A stretch of DNA of 64,000 bases from Lachnospiraceae bacterium (GTDB taxonomy: Bacteria > Bacillota > Clostridia > Lachnospirales > Lachnospiraceae), in assembly GCA_022794265.1 (NCBI GenBank), contig JAAWEK010000003.1:372001-436000 (forward strand), given 5' to 3'. Each line of letters begins with the position of its first letter. The stretch's first letter is position 1. Both the position numbers and the translations under genes were made by a program. The notes below the pieces were generated by a model. It worked only from the letters and a program-made list of their open reading frames with translations, made no database searches and was not told the origin of the DNA. Shown one piece after another: positions 36,694-45,828 of this stretch.

Positions 36694-38364
36694 TTAACCG
36701 ACTTCCATAATAATTGGCAGTATCATCGGATTTCTCTTCATCTTTTTCCACAGATAATCACTAAGACTGTCTTTTACTACCATCTTAATCTTTCCCCAGT
36801 CATTGACATTTCCGTTCAGACAGTCATAAACCGCTTCGCTTACCACATGTTTAGCCTCATCGATGAGATTCTCAGATTCCCGTACATATACAAAACCTCT
36901 GGTCACAATATCCGGACCGGCCAGCAACTGATTGCTGTATTTCTCCAGTGTCATAACAACAATTATAATACCATTCTCTGCCAGGTTTTGTCTGTCTCTT
37001 AATACAATATTTCCCACATCACCGACACCCAGTCCGTCTACCAGAATACCGCCTGCCTGTACCCGGTCTACAATCTTTGCCCCCTGCTGCCCGATTTCCA
37101 GAACATCACCGGAAGACAATATAATGACATTATCTTTTTCCACTCCTACGGTCTGAGCCAGTTCTCCCTGGGCAATCAGATGTCTGTATTCTCCATGCAC
37201 TGGTATAGAATACTGGGGTTTTACAAGGGAGTAAATCAGTTTAATCTCTTCCTGGCATGCATGTCCGGATACATGGGTATCCTGAAAAATAACATTTGCT
37301 CCTTTTCTGGTCAGTTCATTGATAACTCTGGAAACCGCTTTTTCATTTCCCGGTATCGGAGTAGAGCTCAGGATAACCGTATCTCCCGGATTAATTGTTA
37401 CTTTCCGGTGAATAGATGCCGCCATTCTGGACAAAGCCGCCATGGATTCTCCCTGGCTTCCGGTAGTTATTAACACAATCTGTTCATCCGGATAATTCTT
37501 CATGGTTTCGATATCAATCAGCGTATTTTCCGGAATATTGATATACCCCAGTTCATCCGCAGTGGTAATGACGTTTACCATGCTTCGTCCTTCAATAATT
37601 ACTTTTCTGCCATATTTATATGCAGAATTTATAATCTGCTGTACACGGTCCACATTAGATGCAAAGGTTGCAATAATAATCCGGTGGGTTGCATTTTCCG
37701 CAAATATATGATCAAAGGTCTTTCCCACTGTTTTTTCTGACATGGTAAATCCTGGCCGCATGACATTGGTACTGTCGCACATCAGCGCCAATACGCCTTT
37801 TTTGCCCAGTTCCCCAAATCTGGTCAGATCAATGGCATCTCCGAACACCGGCGTATAATCAATCTTAAAGTCTCCAGTATGAACAATGATACCGGCCGGG
37901 GTAAATATGGCCAGCGCCGCTGCATCCGCAATACTGTGATTGGTACGGATAAATTCAATACGGAAACACCCCAGATTAATGGACTGTCCGTATTTTACAA
38001 TCTTTCTCTTTACGGATTTGGTAAGGTTATGCTCTTTTAACTTGCCCTCTATAATTCCAAGGGTTAATTTTGTTGCATATACAGGAACATTTAATTCTGT
38101 CAGTATATACGGCAACGCTCCGATATGGTCTTCGTGTCCATGAGTAATCACAAACCCTTTCACTTTTTCAATATTATCTTTTAAATAGGTAACATCCGGA
38201 ATCACCAGATCGATTCCAAGCATTTCATCATCCGGAAAGGCCAGGCCGCAGTCTACCACCACAATGGTATCTTCATACTCAAATGCAGTGATATTCATTC
38301 CAATCTGTTCCAAACCGCCAAGCGGTATTATCTTTACTTTCTCTTTGTTTATTTCTGTTTTCAA
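36694..38364 (-). CDS. rnjA: Ribonuclease J
   Basis: RNase J is a metallo-beta-lactamase-fold enzyme with 5'-exonuclease and endonuclease activity in mRNA turnover and rRNA maturation. A TTG start at 38364 has GGAGG 7 bases upstream and gives 557 residues; the longer frame to 38424 is unlikely. The zinc ligands are in the HGHEDHIGALPY motif near residue 65, HTGDFKIDYTPVFG near 145-160 and SGHACQEEI near 370. The beta-CASP region holds FASNVDRVQQII. One J paralogue is seen in the window. The Lys-poor C-terminus ends near the family length. Confidence 0.96.
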   Translation of the reverse strand: MKTEINKEKVKIIPLGGLEQIGMNITAFEYEDTIVVVDCGLAFPDDEMLGIDLVIPDVTYLKDNIEKVKGFVITHGHEDHIGALPYILTELNVPVYATKLTLGIIEGKLKEHNLTKSVKRKIVKYGQSINLGCFRIEFIRTNHSIADAAALAIFTPAGIIVHTGDFKIDYTPVFGDAIDLTRFGELGKKGVLALMCDSTNVMRPGFTMSEKTVGKTFDHIFAENATHRIIIATFASNVDRVQQIINSAYKYGRKVIIEGRSMVNVITTADELGYINIPENTLIDIETMKNYPDEQIVLITTGSQGESMAALSRMAASIHRKVTINPGDTVILSSTPIPGNEKAVSRVINELTRKGANVIFQDTHVSGHACQEEIKLIYSLVKPQYSIPVHGEYRHLIAQGELAQTVGVEKDNVIILSSGDVLEIGQQGAKIVDRVQAGGILVDGLGVGDVGNIVLRDRQNLAENGIIIVVMTLEKYSNQLLAGPDIVTRGFVYVRESENLIDEAKHVVSEAVYDCLNGNVNDWGKIKMVVKDSLSDYLWKKMKRNPMILPIIMEVG

Positions 38365-38462
38365 AATTCTGCCTCCATTATTTACATATTCTGTTATATT
38401 TTCACACTTAATATCTTTTCGCACACAAAAGTATAAGGAACCTGTGATTACCGGTTCCCTGT

Positions 38463-38732
38463 TTAGTGTTCCAATTCTACATCGTCAAGTAATTCACCAA
38501 ATATTTTTGATACATACTCTATCTCATCATCATTTTCTACCATCTCATACCTGGCTTCCGTCTCTTCCGCCGAGGACAGATCCTTTAATATATAAGCAGC
38601 TGCTTCTTCGGTGTCATCATTGTCTTCTGCCACCAGCAGATAATTAATATTGTTTATTCTTGTCTCTTCAATAACATAAAAATCTATCTCTTCTCCTGTT
38701 TCCACATCCAAAAATTTAATCTTATCCTCCAA
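38463..38732 (-). CDS. DUF1292 family protein
   Basis: A small acidic protein of 89 residues with the DUF1292 form: an initial beta-rich part (IKFLDVETGEEIDFYVIEETRINNINYLLVAE) followed by acidic low-complexity sequence. It starts at TTG with GAGG 7 bases upstream. Such genes commonly sit next to ruvX and ireB in Firmicutes, as here. The molecular role is unknown. A modest inverted repeat (arms AGGAACC and GGTTCCC, 38436-38459) lies just after its stop; no long T-run follows. Confidence 0.9.
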   Translation of the reverse strand: MEDKIKFLDVETGEEIDFYVIEETRINNINYLLVAEDNDDTEEAAAYILKDLSSAEETEARYEMVENDDEIEYVSKIFGELLDDVELEH

Positions 38733-38789
38733 ATCCGATCCTCTTTTCTAAATTCTGTTTTATATATAATTCTGGCTGCCTCAGCAGTC

Positions 38790-39230
38790 CTATCCTTCCC
38801 GGTCCTCTCTGTTTTTACATGCATCCAGATATCCCTGCAGGATAAATGTAGCAGCAATCTGGTCCACGTATTTTTTCCGGTTTTCTCTCCGTATGCCGAC
38901 TTCCATCATCGTCCGGTCAGCAGCCACCGTAGTTAACCTTTCATCCCATAAAACAACCGGCAGACCGGTACGGCGTTCTACCATCTGCTTAAATTCTTCG
39001 GTTTTTTCTCCACGTTCTCCTACGGTATTATTCATATTCTTCGGATACCCAAGCACAATCTCTTCTATTTCATACTCCTGAACCAGTTCTTCAATTCTGG
39101 CAAGGGTACGGCGCAGCTTGTTCTCCTGTTCTCTTCTTATGATCTCCAGTCCCTGAGCAGTGATATGCAGCGGATCTGATACCGCTACCCCAACTGTCTT
39201 AGAACCGAAATCCAGTCCCATCACTCTCAT
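38790..39230 (-). CDS. ruvX: RuvX/YqgF family Holliday junction resolvase-like pre-16S rRNA nuclease
   Basis: YqgF/RuvX has an RNase H-like fold and acts in 16S rRNA 5'-end maturation or junction resolution. The 146 residues begin [19 protein letters not shown], with the first catalytic Asp. [19 protein letters not shown] and LWDERLTT supply the later acidic residues. [16 protein letters not shown] closes the fold. It starts 2 bases after the stop of ireB, with no strong separate ribosome binding site, so it is probably coupled. Confidence 0.94.
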   Translation of the reverse strand: MRVMGLDFGSKTVGVAVSDPLHITAQGLEIIRREQENKLRRTLARIEELVQEYEIEEIVLGYPKNMNNTVGERGEKTEEFKQMVERRTGLPVVLWDERLTTVAADRTMMEVGIRRENRKKYVDQIAATFILQGYLDACKNREDREG

Positions 39231-39232
39231 AA

Positions 39233-39499
39233 CTACTTCAGCTTATTATTGATATAATAGGTTAGTGCTTCTTCAATCAGTTCATCACGTTCAACTTTCA
39301 TTATAAGACTTCTGGCATTATTATGACTGGTTATGTAAGTCGGGTCTCCGGACATAATATATCCCACAATCTGATTTACCGGATTATATCCCTTTTCCAC
39401 AAGGGCTCTGTAAACACGTTCCAGAATCTGATCAACTTCAAGGGCCGTTTCAGAAGGTGCTTTAAAATATTGTGTATTACTCAGGTTGTTATTGTTCAT
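39233..39499 (-). CDS. ireB: IreB family regulatory phosphoprotein (UPF0297)
   Basis: IreB is a small substrate of the PASTA Ser/Thr kinase IreK in Enterococcus, involved in envelope stress and cephalosporin resistance. The start at 39499 ([13 protein letters not shown]) has GGAGG 5 bases upstream; 88 residues follow. The conserved core runs from [20 protein letters not shown] through [20 protein letters not shown]. Threonine or serine phospho-sites are possible in the N-terminal stretch. The ireB-ruvX-DUF1292 order is common in Firmicutes. Confidence 0.94.
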   Translation of the reverse strand: MNNNNLSNTQYFKAPSETALEVDQILERVYRALVEKGYNPVNQIVGYIMSGDPTYITSHNNARSLIMKVERDELIEEALTYYINNKLK

Positions 39500-39555
39500 T
39501 TTATCCTCCAAATTGCCACGTCCACTAAATATCTTTATCTATTCTAATATAAAAA

Positions 39556-40893
39556 CTAAAATTCGGCAAGTACTATTTCTGTATTTAATAAATTCTTTAT
39601 TTTTACCGGAAGAATCTTATTTGTTAAATTCTGATCTGTCAAAACCGCAGTTTTCACATATTCTTTTGTATGCCCGATGAAATATTCCACCTCTCCAATT
39701 TTTACGGATTCCTCAAACAAAACTTCCTGTTCTGTGCCTGTAAGCCTTTCCAGGTATTCCACCCGCATATGTTCTTCCAACGCCATCAGTTCATCGCTCC
39801 GGGCCGCTTTTACCGAATCGTCAACCTGATGTTCCATTCCGGCCGCTTTGGTGCCTTCCCGTCTGGAATATTTGAATACATGAATTTTAGAAAACTTCAC
39901 CCGTTCTAAAAACTGTCTGGTCTCCAAAAATTCTTCTTCCGTTTCTCCAGGAAATCCTACGATTACATCAGTGGTAATAGCCGCATCCGGATAATACTTT
40001 CGAATACATTCACATCGGTTTAAGTATTCACCAGATGTATACTTTCTATTCATCCGCTCCAATGTTTTATCACATCCGCTCTGCAATGACAGATGAAACT
40101 GTGGACAAAACGAAGGAATTTTAACAACTTCCCGCATAAATTCTTCGGTTATAATCCCTGGCTCCAGAGAGCCCAGACGGATTCTTTTAATACCCGGATG
40201 TCTGCCGATTTCCCGGATTACATGAATCAGTGATATCTCCTCGTCTTTCATATCCACTCCATAAGAACTTAAATGAATCCCCGTCAGTACCACTTCCTGA
40301 TAGCCGGAAGCCGTCAGACGTTCTACTTCCTCCATTATGTCCGGCAGTTTCCTGCTCCGCACCCTGCCTCTGGCATAAGGTATAATGCAGTATGTACAGA
40401 ACTGATTGCATCCATCCTGAATTTTCATATAAGCCCTCGTATGTTCCTCCATACTGTCAATCATCAGATATTCATAATCAGTAAGAATCCTGTTCTCTTC
40501 CACATGAATTCCCTTCCTTTTCGGGGTGTTTCTTTCCTCCTCCAGATTTCTCTGATATTCTTCAATTATATCCACAATCTCTTTTTTCCGGTTGTTTCCT
40601 ACAATAATATCCACGGAATCATCCTGTTCCAGTTCCTGTTCTGCCGCCTGGACATAACAACCCGCTGCCACAATTACCGCAGCCGGATTCAGTTTCTTTG
40701 CCTTATGTAGCATTTGTCTGGATTTCCGGTCCGCAATGTTGGTAACCGTACAGGTATTGATAATATAAATATCCGCCTCTGCTCCAAATGGTACTATTTC
40801 ATATCCCCGGTTCTTCAGCAATTCTGCCATAGCTTCTGTTTCATATGCATTTACTTTACATCCCAGATTATGCAATGCGACTTTTTTCCTCAA
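39556..40893 (-). CDS. mtaB: tRNA (t6A37) methylthiotransferase MtaB
   Basis: MtaB is a radical SAM enzyme that converts t6A at tRNA position 37 to ms2t6A. The 445 residues begin at TTG with GAGG upstream. The N-terminal UPF0004 domain has cysteines in LHNLGCKVNAYE, NTCTVTN and AAGCYVQ, which hold the auxiliary cluster. The radical SAM triad is in QDGCNQFCTYCIIPYARG near residue 150. A TRAM-like C-terminal domain follows. The spacing and LGCKVNAYE start distinguish it from MiaB. Confidence 0.94.
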   Translation of the reverse strand: MRKKVALHNLGCKVNAYETEAMAELLKNRGYEIVPFGAEADIYIINTCTVTNIADRKSRQMLHKAKKLNPAAVIVAAGCYVQAAEQELEQDDSVDIIVGNNRKKEIVDIIEEYQRNLEEERNTPKRKGIHVEENRILTDYEYLMIDSMEEHTRAYMKIQDGCNQFCTYCIIPYARGRVRSRKLPDIMEEVERLTASGYQEVVLTGIHLSSYGVDMKDEEISLIHVIREIGRHPGIKRIRLGSLEPGIITEEFMREVVKIPSFCPQFHLSLQSGCDKTLERMNRKYTSGEYLNRCECIRKYYPDAAITTDVIVGFPGETEEEFLETRQFLERVKFSKIHVFKYSRREGTKAAGMEHQVDDSVKAARSDELMALEEHMRVEYLERLTGTEQEVLFEESVKIGEVEYFIGHTKEYVKTAVLTDQNLTNKILPVKIKNLLNTEIVLAEF

Positions 40894-40941
40894 AATTAAT
40901 TCCTCATTTCCGACTTTATTTTTCTTATAAATAAATTGTAG

Positions 40942-40970
40942 TTGACTTTTGCTCTCATAAAATGTAGTAT
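40942..40970 (+). promoter_or_regulatory. Promoter of the HPr-like gene
   Basis: TTGACT (40942-40947), a 17-base spacer and TAGTAT (40965-40970) lie upstream of the plus-strand HPr-like gene. A start near 40977 gives a leader of about 65 bases containing the AGGAGG site. mtaB diverges from the same gap on the other strand. Confidence 0.6.
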
Positions 40971-41042
40971 ATAGTTGTTAGTGGGTTTGAGTATTGCCAC
41001 TATTATAACATAAGCATTGACTTATAATCAGGAGGTATTTTT

Positions 41043-41276
41043 ATGAAAACAGTGAAGATTTGTTTAAATTCAATTGACAAGGTTAAGGCATTTGTAAATG
41101 ATATCACAAAATTCGATTCCGATTTTGACTTAGTTTCAGGAAGATATGTTATCGATGCAAAGTCAATCATGGGTATTTTCAGCTTAGACCTTTCAAAGGA
41201 TATTGACTTAAATATCCATGCAGAAGATAATATTGATTCTATTCTGGAAACATTAAAGCCTTACATTGTTGAATAA
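41043..41276 (+). CDS. HPr-like protein lacking the phosphorylated histidine
   Basis: A 77-residue protein with the HPr fold pattern. The segment DAKSIMGIFSLDLSKDIDLNIH aligns with the NLKSIMGVMSLGIAKG region of HPr, keeping the serine that HPr kinase phosphorylates (Ser46) and its loop. The GIHARPA active-site loop is replaced by SIDKVKAF, so the histidine phosphorylated by enzyme I is missing. It thus resembles Crh, which also lacks His15, and is expected to act in regulation rather than sugar transport. AGGAGG precedes the ATG, and it stands alone on the plus strand with its own promoter and terminator. Confidence 0.85.
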   Translation: MKTVKICLNSIDKVKAFVNDITKFDSDFDLVSGRYVIDAKSIMGIFSLDLSKDIDLNIHAEDNIDSILETLKPYIVE

Positions 41277-41351
41277 ACCATTTATTACGGTTTATGCTTC
41301 CGATTACCGGCCAGCAGCATGACTGGTGATCAAATACGAATGTACATAACT

Positions 41352-41386
41352 GCTGTGGTGTGATTTCATACACACCACAGCTTTTT
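41352..41386 (+). terminator. Rho-independent terminator of the HPr-like gene
   Basis: Perfect 11-base arms (GCTGTGGTGTG and CACACCACAGC) enclose an 8-base loop, with TTTTT following on the plus strand. It stops the HPr-like transcript before thiI, which converges from the other strand. Confidence 0.92.
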
Positions 41387-41399
41387 ATCATTTTATTTT

Positions 41400-42578
41400 C
41401 TACTCACACCAAATCACTTCCACTGTTTCAACAGCTTTTCGTACCAGTTCCTCCATATCTTCCCCCAGCTTTTCTTCCGAATTTTTAATGTATTTCAGAT
41501 TCGGTTTTGTAACCGGATGTTTTGCAACAAAAATGGTACAACAGTCTTCAAAAGGCAGAATCGATGTTTCATAGGTATCTATCTGAACCGCAATATCCAC
41601 GATATCCTGTTTGTCAAATGCTATAACCGGCCGGTAAACCGGCATGGTACATACTTCATTGGTAGCATTTAAACTCTGCATGGTCTGACTGGCCACCTGT
41701 CCGATACTCTCTCCGGTAATCAGTCCCAGACAGCCGGACTCCTCTGCAAAATGCTGGGCAATCCGCATCATATATCTGCGCATGATAATCGTCAGTTCAT
41801 CGTGCGGACATTTGTCATAGATAAACAACTGTGCATCTGTAAAATTTACTACATTTAATTTAATGGGACCGGAATATTTCGCTACTTTTTTTGCCAAATC
41901 CACTACCTTCTGCTTTGCACGCTCACTGGTATACGGCGGCGCATGGAAATAAGTGGCTTCCAGCGTTACTCCCCGCCTGGAAACCATATATCCGGCAACC
42001 GGACTGTCAATGCCTCCAGACAGCAGTAACATGGCCTTCCCTGCCGTACCGACAGGCATTCCTCCGGCTCCCTTTATGGTTTCAGAATAGATATTAATCT
42101 TTTCCCGTATTTCAACACTGATTAATTTATCTGGTTTATGAACGTCCACACTCATTTCCGGATAAGCATCCAAAATCCTGCTGCCCAGTTCCATATTAAT
42201 TTCCGTGGAAGTCAGAGGGTAATTTTTCCTTGCTCTTCTGGCATTTACCTTAAAGGTCAGATTCTTATTCGAATACATATTATCCAGGTATTTTATAACC
42301 TGCTCCGCCAGATCATCAAATCCGTTGTCTTCAATCTGCAGCAACGGACAGATTCCCACCAGACCGAATACCTTCGTCAATGCAGTTATCGCTTCATCAT
42401 AATCAAAGTCACTTTCTGCCGTCACATAGATTCTGCCGGATACCTTTGAAACGGAAAAGATTCCCTCCACCTTCGTCAATGCAGACTCAATCTGCCGGAC
42501 CAGGGCATTTTCAAATAAATATCTATTTTTCCCCTTTACTCCAATCTCCGCATATTTCAATAAAAATGCTTTAAACAT
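41400..42578 (-). CDS. thiI: tRNA 4-thiouridine synthase ThiI (no rhodanese domain)
   Basis: ThiI forms 4-thiouridine at tRNA position 8 and can supply sulfur for thiamine synthesis. The 392 residues consist of an N-terminal ferredoxin-like and THUMP part (ALTKVFGLVGICPLLQIED near residue 65) and a PP-loop pyrophosphatase with LLSGGIDSPVAGYMVSRRG near residue 185. There is no rhodanese domain, as in most Firmicutes. GGAGG precedes the ATG. The cysteine desulfurase gene immediately upstream, 45 bases away, matches the nifZ-thiI pair of Bacillus. Confidence 0.96.
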   Translation of the reverse strand: MFKAFLLKYAEIGVKGKNRYLFENALVRQIESALTKVEGIFSVSKVSGRIYVTAESDFDYDEAITALTKVFGLVGICPLLQIEDNGFDDLAEQVIKYLDNMYSNKNLTFKVNARRARKNYPLTSTEINMELGSRILDAYPEMSVDVHKPDKLISVEIREKINIYSETIKGAGGMPVGTAGKAMLLLSGGIDSPVAGYMVSRRGVTLEATYFHAPPYTSERAKQKVVDLAKKVAKYSGPIKLNVVNFTDAQLFIYDKCPHDELTIIMRRYMMRIAQHFAEESGCLGLITGESIGQVASQTMQSLNATNEVCTMPVYRPVIAFDKQDIVDIAVQIDTYETSILPFEDCCTIFVAKHPVTKPNLKYIKNSEEKLGEDMEELVRKAVETVEVIWCE

Positions 42579-42623
42579 CTAAATTCCTCCATTTCCAATC
42601 ACATCCGCAGGATAACAATATCA

Positions 42624-43781
42624 CTATTTCTTTCTTGTATAGAGCCTGAGTCTCGGAAGCAGTTCCCGAATCTCATTCAGTGCATATTCGATTTCTTCCC
42701 TGGTTGTAAATATACTGAAACTAAAACGGATGGCAGATTCTATTTCCTCACTCTTCAATCCGATTCCTTTTAGTGTGGCGCTCACGGTCTGTTTGTTGGT
42801 GGAACAGGCAGAACCTGCAGATACAAATACGTTTCGTTCCTCCAGGGAGTGCAATAACACTTCACTGCGGACACCGACAAAACTGGCATTCACGATATGT
42901 GGCGCTGTATCATTTCCCATTTGGGTATTTACTTTTACATTCTCCATCTGCTGCAGTTCTCTGATCAGGTAATTCTTCAATTCCTGCAATCTGGCTCTTT
43001 TTTCCGGCAGATTTTCATAAATTTCCTTTGCAGCCACCCCCAGTCCGGCAATTCCCGGAACATTCTCTGTACCGGAACGCAGACCTTTCTGCTGGCCACC
43101 ACCCAACAGAACCGGCTTAATCTTGCATTTATCCCTGATATATAAAAATCCTGTTCCCTTGGGACCATGTATCTTATGACCGCTCACTGACAGTAAATCG
43201 ATATGCTGTCTTTTCGGATAAATTTCAAATTTTCCAAAAGCCTGAATGGCATCCACATGAAACAGAATATCTGGCTTTTTCCGGCCAATGATTTCCGCAA
43301 TGCCGTCAATCGGCATGACTGAACCGATTTCATTATTTACATACATGACAGATATGAGTATAGTATCCTCACAAATAGCTTGTTCCAACTCTTCCAATGA
43401 AATAACTCCTGACGCATCCACTCCCAGACGGGTTACCCGGAATCCCTGCTCTTCCAGAAATTCCATGGGACTATGTACCGATGCATGCTCTACGGCAGTG
43501 GTAATAATATGCATCCCAGCCCGCCGGTTTGCCATTGCCACTCCCAGAATGGCCAGATTATTGGATTCCGTTCCTCCGGATGTAAAAATTATCTCTTTTT
43601 CTTCTACTTTCAGAATCCCCGCAATGGTTTCTGCCGACCGTCTGATATACCGTTCTGCCTCCACCCCCCGCATATGCATGGAAGAGGGATTTCCGTAATT
43701 CTTCGTCATGGTTTCCACCATAATATCTCTTACGTTTTCAAATACTTTTGTTGTTGCAGAATTATCTAAATAAGCTTCCAT
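42624..43781 (-). CDS. Cysteine desulfurase (NifS/IscS family, ThiI partner)
   Basis: A PLP enzyme that removes sulfur from cysteine and passes it as persulfide to ThiI. The 385 residues begin MEAYLDNSATTKVFENVRD. The PLP lysine lies in SVSGHKIHGPKGTGFLYI near residue 203 and the catalytic cysteine in SAGSACSTNKQTVSATLKG near residue 325. FTSGGTESNNLAILG binds the cofactor. GAGGTGAC lies before the ATG. Placement with thiI argues for a tRNA role, comparable to NifZ in Bacillus. Confidence 0.95.
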   Translation of the reverse strand: MEAYLDNSATTKVFENVRDIMVETMTKNYGNPSSMHMRGVEAERYIRRSAETIAGILKVEEKEIIFTSGGTESNNLAILGVAMANRRAGMHIITTAVEHASVHSPMEFLEEQGFRVTRLGVDASGVISLEELEQAICEDTILISVMYVNNEIGSVMPIDGIAEIIGRKKPDILFHVDAIQAFGKFEIYPKRQHIDLLSVSGHKIHGPKGTGFLYIRDKCKIKPVLLGGGQQKGLRSGTENVPGIAGLGVAAKEIYENLPEKRARLQELKNYLIRELQQMENVKVNTQMGNDTAPHIVNASFVGVRSEVLLHSLEERNVFVSAGSACSTNKQTVSATLKGIGLKSEEIESAIRFSFSIFTTREEIEYALNEIRELLPRLRLYTRKK

Positions 43782-43794
43782 TTGTCACCTCATT

Positions 43795-44571
43795 CTATAC
43801 TGTTTCATTGTTCCGCCCATTCTCCAGGTGATACATGATTACGGATAACAGCATGAATCCCGCCGTCTCTGTCCGCAGTATCCGTCTTCCCAGAGAAACC
43901 GGATGAATTCCGTGTTCTCCTGCATAATCAACCTCTGTCACATCAAAACCGCCTTCCGGACCTATAAAAATCCCAATGCTTCCGTTCTGACTGCTGTCAC
44001 AGATTTTTTCTATGATTTCTGCGGTACTCCTCATATCTTTAAAATTTTCATACGGAATCAGTTTCCATTCCATATTTTCCGCATAGGCTACCGCCTGTCT
44101 GAATGTCATTACACCGGTCACTTCGGGAATGATTCCCCGCCGGGACTGTTTTGCGGCGCTTTCTGCAATCCCGTTCCACCGTTTTATCTTTGCCGCCGCT
44201 TTCTTCTCATCCAGTTTCACTACCGAGCGTCTGGTAGAAACAGGAACCACCTGATACACACCCAGTTCCACTGCTTTCTGAATGATCAGCTCCATCTTGT
44301 CGTTTTTAGGAAGTCCCTGAAATAAATATATTTTTGATCGAAGCTCCGTTCCTTCGAATGTCTCCTCAGATATATCCGCAAGAACCGTACCATCTTCTTC
44401 AAAAGATGCTATCCGGCATACATAATCATGTCCCTGTCCGTCACTGACCAGCATGTCCTCCGACACTTTCATTCTCAGTACATTCCGAATATGATTTACA
44501 TCGCCGCCCCGGATTACGATTTTTTTTTCCGCTTCATCCACCTGGGAAGGATTAACAAAAAAATGATACAT
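43795..44571 (-). CDS. rsmE: 16S rRNA (uracil1498-N3)-methyltransferase RsmE
   Basis: RsmE methylates U1498 of 16S rRNA. The start at 44571 (MYHFFVNPSQ) has GAGGA 5 bases upstream and is preferred to 44619, giving 258 residues. An N-terminal PUA-like domain is followed by a SPOUT knot with IGIFIGPEGGFDVTEVDYA and VSLGRRILRTETAGFMLLS, the family hallmark. It begins 51 bases after prmA, a very common pairing. Confidence 0.96.
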   Translation of the reverse strand: MYHFFVNPSQVDEAEKKIVIRGGDVNHIRNVLRMKVSEDMLVSDGQGHDYVCRIASFEEDGTVLADISEETFEGTELRSKIYLFQGLPKNDKMELIIQKAVELGVYQVVPVSTRRSVVKLDEKKAAAKIKRWNGIAESAAKQSRRGIIPEVTGVMTFRQAVAYAENMEWKLIPYENFKDMRSTAEIIEKICDSSQNGSIGIFIGPEGGFDVTEVDYAGEHGIHPVSLGRRILRTETAGFMLLSVIMYHLENGRNNETV

Positions 44572-44622
44572 GATATTCCTCATTTCTACAATTTTCCAAA
44601 TTTCCCATCTGATTTTCACCCT

Positions 44623-45588
44623 TTACCGGACTCTGACTGCCGTTACGTTTACCCAGTCCTTCTGTCTGGTAATCTCTTTCAGTTCCAACATTGGATTTTC
44701 ACGAATTGCAGCCACCACATCAGCTTCCCTGGTATCAATGATTCCGGATGTGATAAATAAACCGCCCACTTTCAGATGGGGCGCCACTATCCGGGATAAG
44801 GGTATAATCACGTCTGCAAGAATATTCGCCGTCACAATATCATAGCAGTCATAACCGGCCCGTTCCTGTAATTCCTTATCTTCCAGAATATTTCCTTCAA
44901 AAAATGCAATCCGTTCTGTCACACGATTTACTTCAGCATTTTCCACGGAAGCCTTCACAGCCGCCTCATCAATATCTATGCCTGAAGCCTCAAAAGCTCC
45001 CAGTTTTCTGCCAATAATGGTGAGAATCCCGCTACCGCAGCCGATATCCAGCAACCGGGAATCTGCCGTAATATATTTCCGAAGCTGACGAATACAAAGC
45101 TGGGTGGTTTCATGCAGCCCGGTTCCGAATGCGGTTCCCGGGTCGATTTCAATCACCATTTTATAATCTTCCGGATTGTCAACTGACTCCCAGGTAGGTT
45201 TAATCAGAATATCATCCACAGAAAAAGGCTTAAAAAACTGTTTCCAGTTATTGACCCAGTCTTTGTCCTCCGTACTGGATTCTTCAATGGTGCCTTCCCC
45301 CACCTCAGTAAAGTTCCTCAGTTCTTCCAGACCGGCCTGAATACCCTGAAGGGTATGTCCAACTTCCTCCTCTGCCACATCCGAATCCATATAAAATATA
45401 ATCCTCGCCCTGCCGTCATCATCCTGAGGGTCTGGAAGAATATCCACAAACATGGCTTTCTTATCCTCTTCTGATAAAGGTTTCCGGTCTTCTATCTCAA
45501 AACTGTCAATACCGTTTTCTGCCAGCATGCCAATAACAAAATCCGTTGCTTCTGTTGTTGTGTTAAGGGTAAATTTTCTCCACTGCAT
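44623..45588 (-). CDS. prmA: Ribosomal protein L11 methyltransferase PrmA
   Basis: PrmA trimethylates ribosomal protein L11. The 321 residues have an N-terminal L11-binding alpha/beta domain and a class I SAM domain. The motifs are TGLHETTQLCIRQLRK near residue 156, LLDIGCGSGILTIIGRKLGA near residue 180 and DIVTANILADVIIPL near residue 250. GAGGAG precedes the ATG. It lies downstream of the dnaJ gene across a 240-base gap holding an inverted repeat. Confidence 0.96.
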   Translation of the reverse strand: MQWRKFTLNTTTEATDFVIGMLAENGIDSFEIEDRKPLSEEDKKAMFVDILPDPQDDDGRARIIFYMDSDVAEEEVGHTLQGIQAGLEELRNFTEVGEGTIEESSTEDKDWVNNWKQFFKPFSVDDILIKPTWESVDNPEDYKMVIEIDPGTAFGTGLHETTQLCIRQLRKYITADSRLLDIGCGSGILTIIGRKLGAFEASGIDIDEAAVKASVENAEVNRVTERIAFFEGNILEDKELQERAGYDCYDIVTANILADVIIPLSRIVAPHLKVGGLFITSGIIDTREADVVAAIRENPMLELKEITRQKDWVNVTAVRVR

Positions 45589-45743
45589 GGGAACTCCTCT
45601 CTATAATCCGAAATTTAATACACTTGGGATATCATAACATAAAATCGGGATAAAGTCGATAACTTAACGTGTATTGTTGAAATTCTGCGGGGGTATAATA
45701 AATTTTATATATTTAATTGTTCTGTGGTAAGCATTCTAAAGCA

Positions 45744-45795
45744 GACGCTACCAGCGGATTTGAGGCACGAAGACCGAATATCCGCCGGTAGCGTC
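45744..45795. repeat. GC-rich inverted repeat between dnaJ and prmA
   Basis: Two 16-base arms, gacgctaccagcggat (45744-45759) and atccgccggtagcgtc (45780-45795), pair with a single mismatch around a 20-base loop. The element is much richer in G and C than its surroundings and has no T-run, so it is a poor rho-independent terminator. The rest of the gap 45589-45828 is AT-rich with no gene. It may be a dispersed palindromic repeat or an mRNA-stabilising stem after dnaJ. Confidence 0.75.
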
Positions 45796-45828
45796 CGGCT
45801 GACCAATACTATATAGGCAATTTATATT

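Noticed and set aside
41276-41351. Small gene or second hairpin downstream of the HPr-like gene
   Set aside because: Only an imperfect inverted repeat near 41303-41331 was seen, with no T-run and no frame with a ribosome site.
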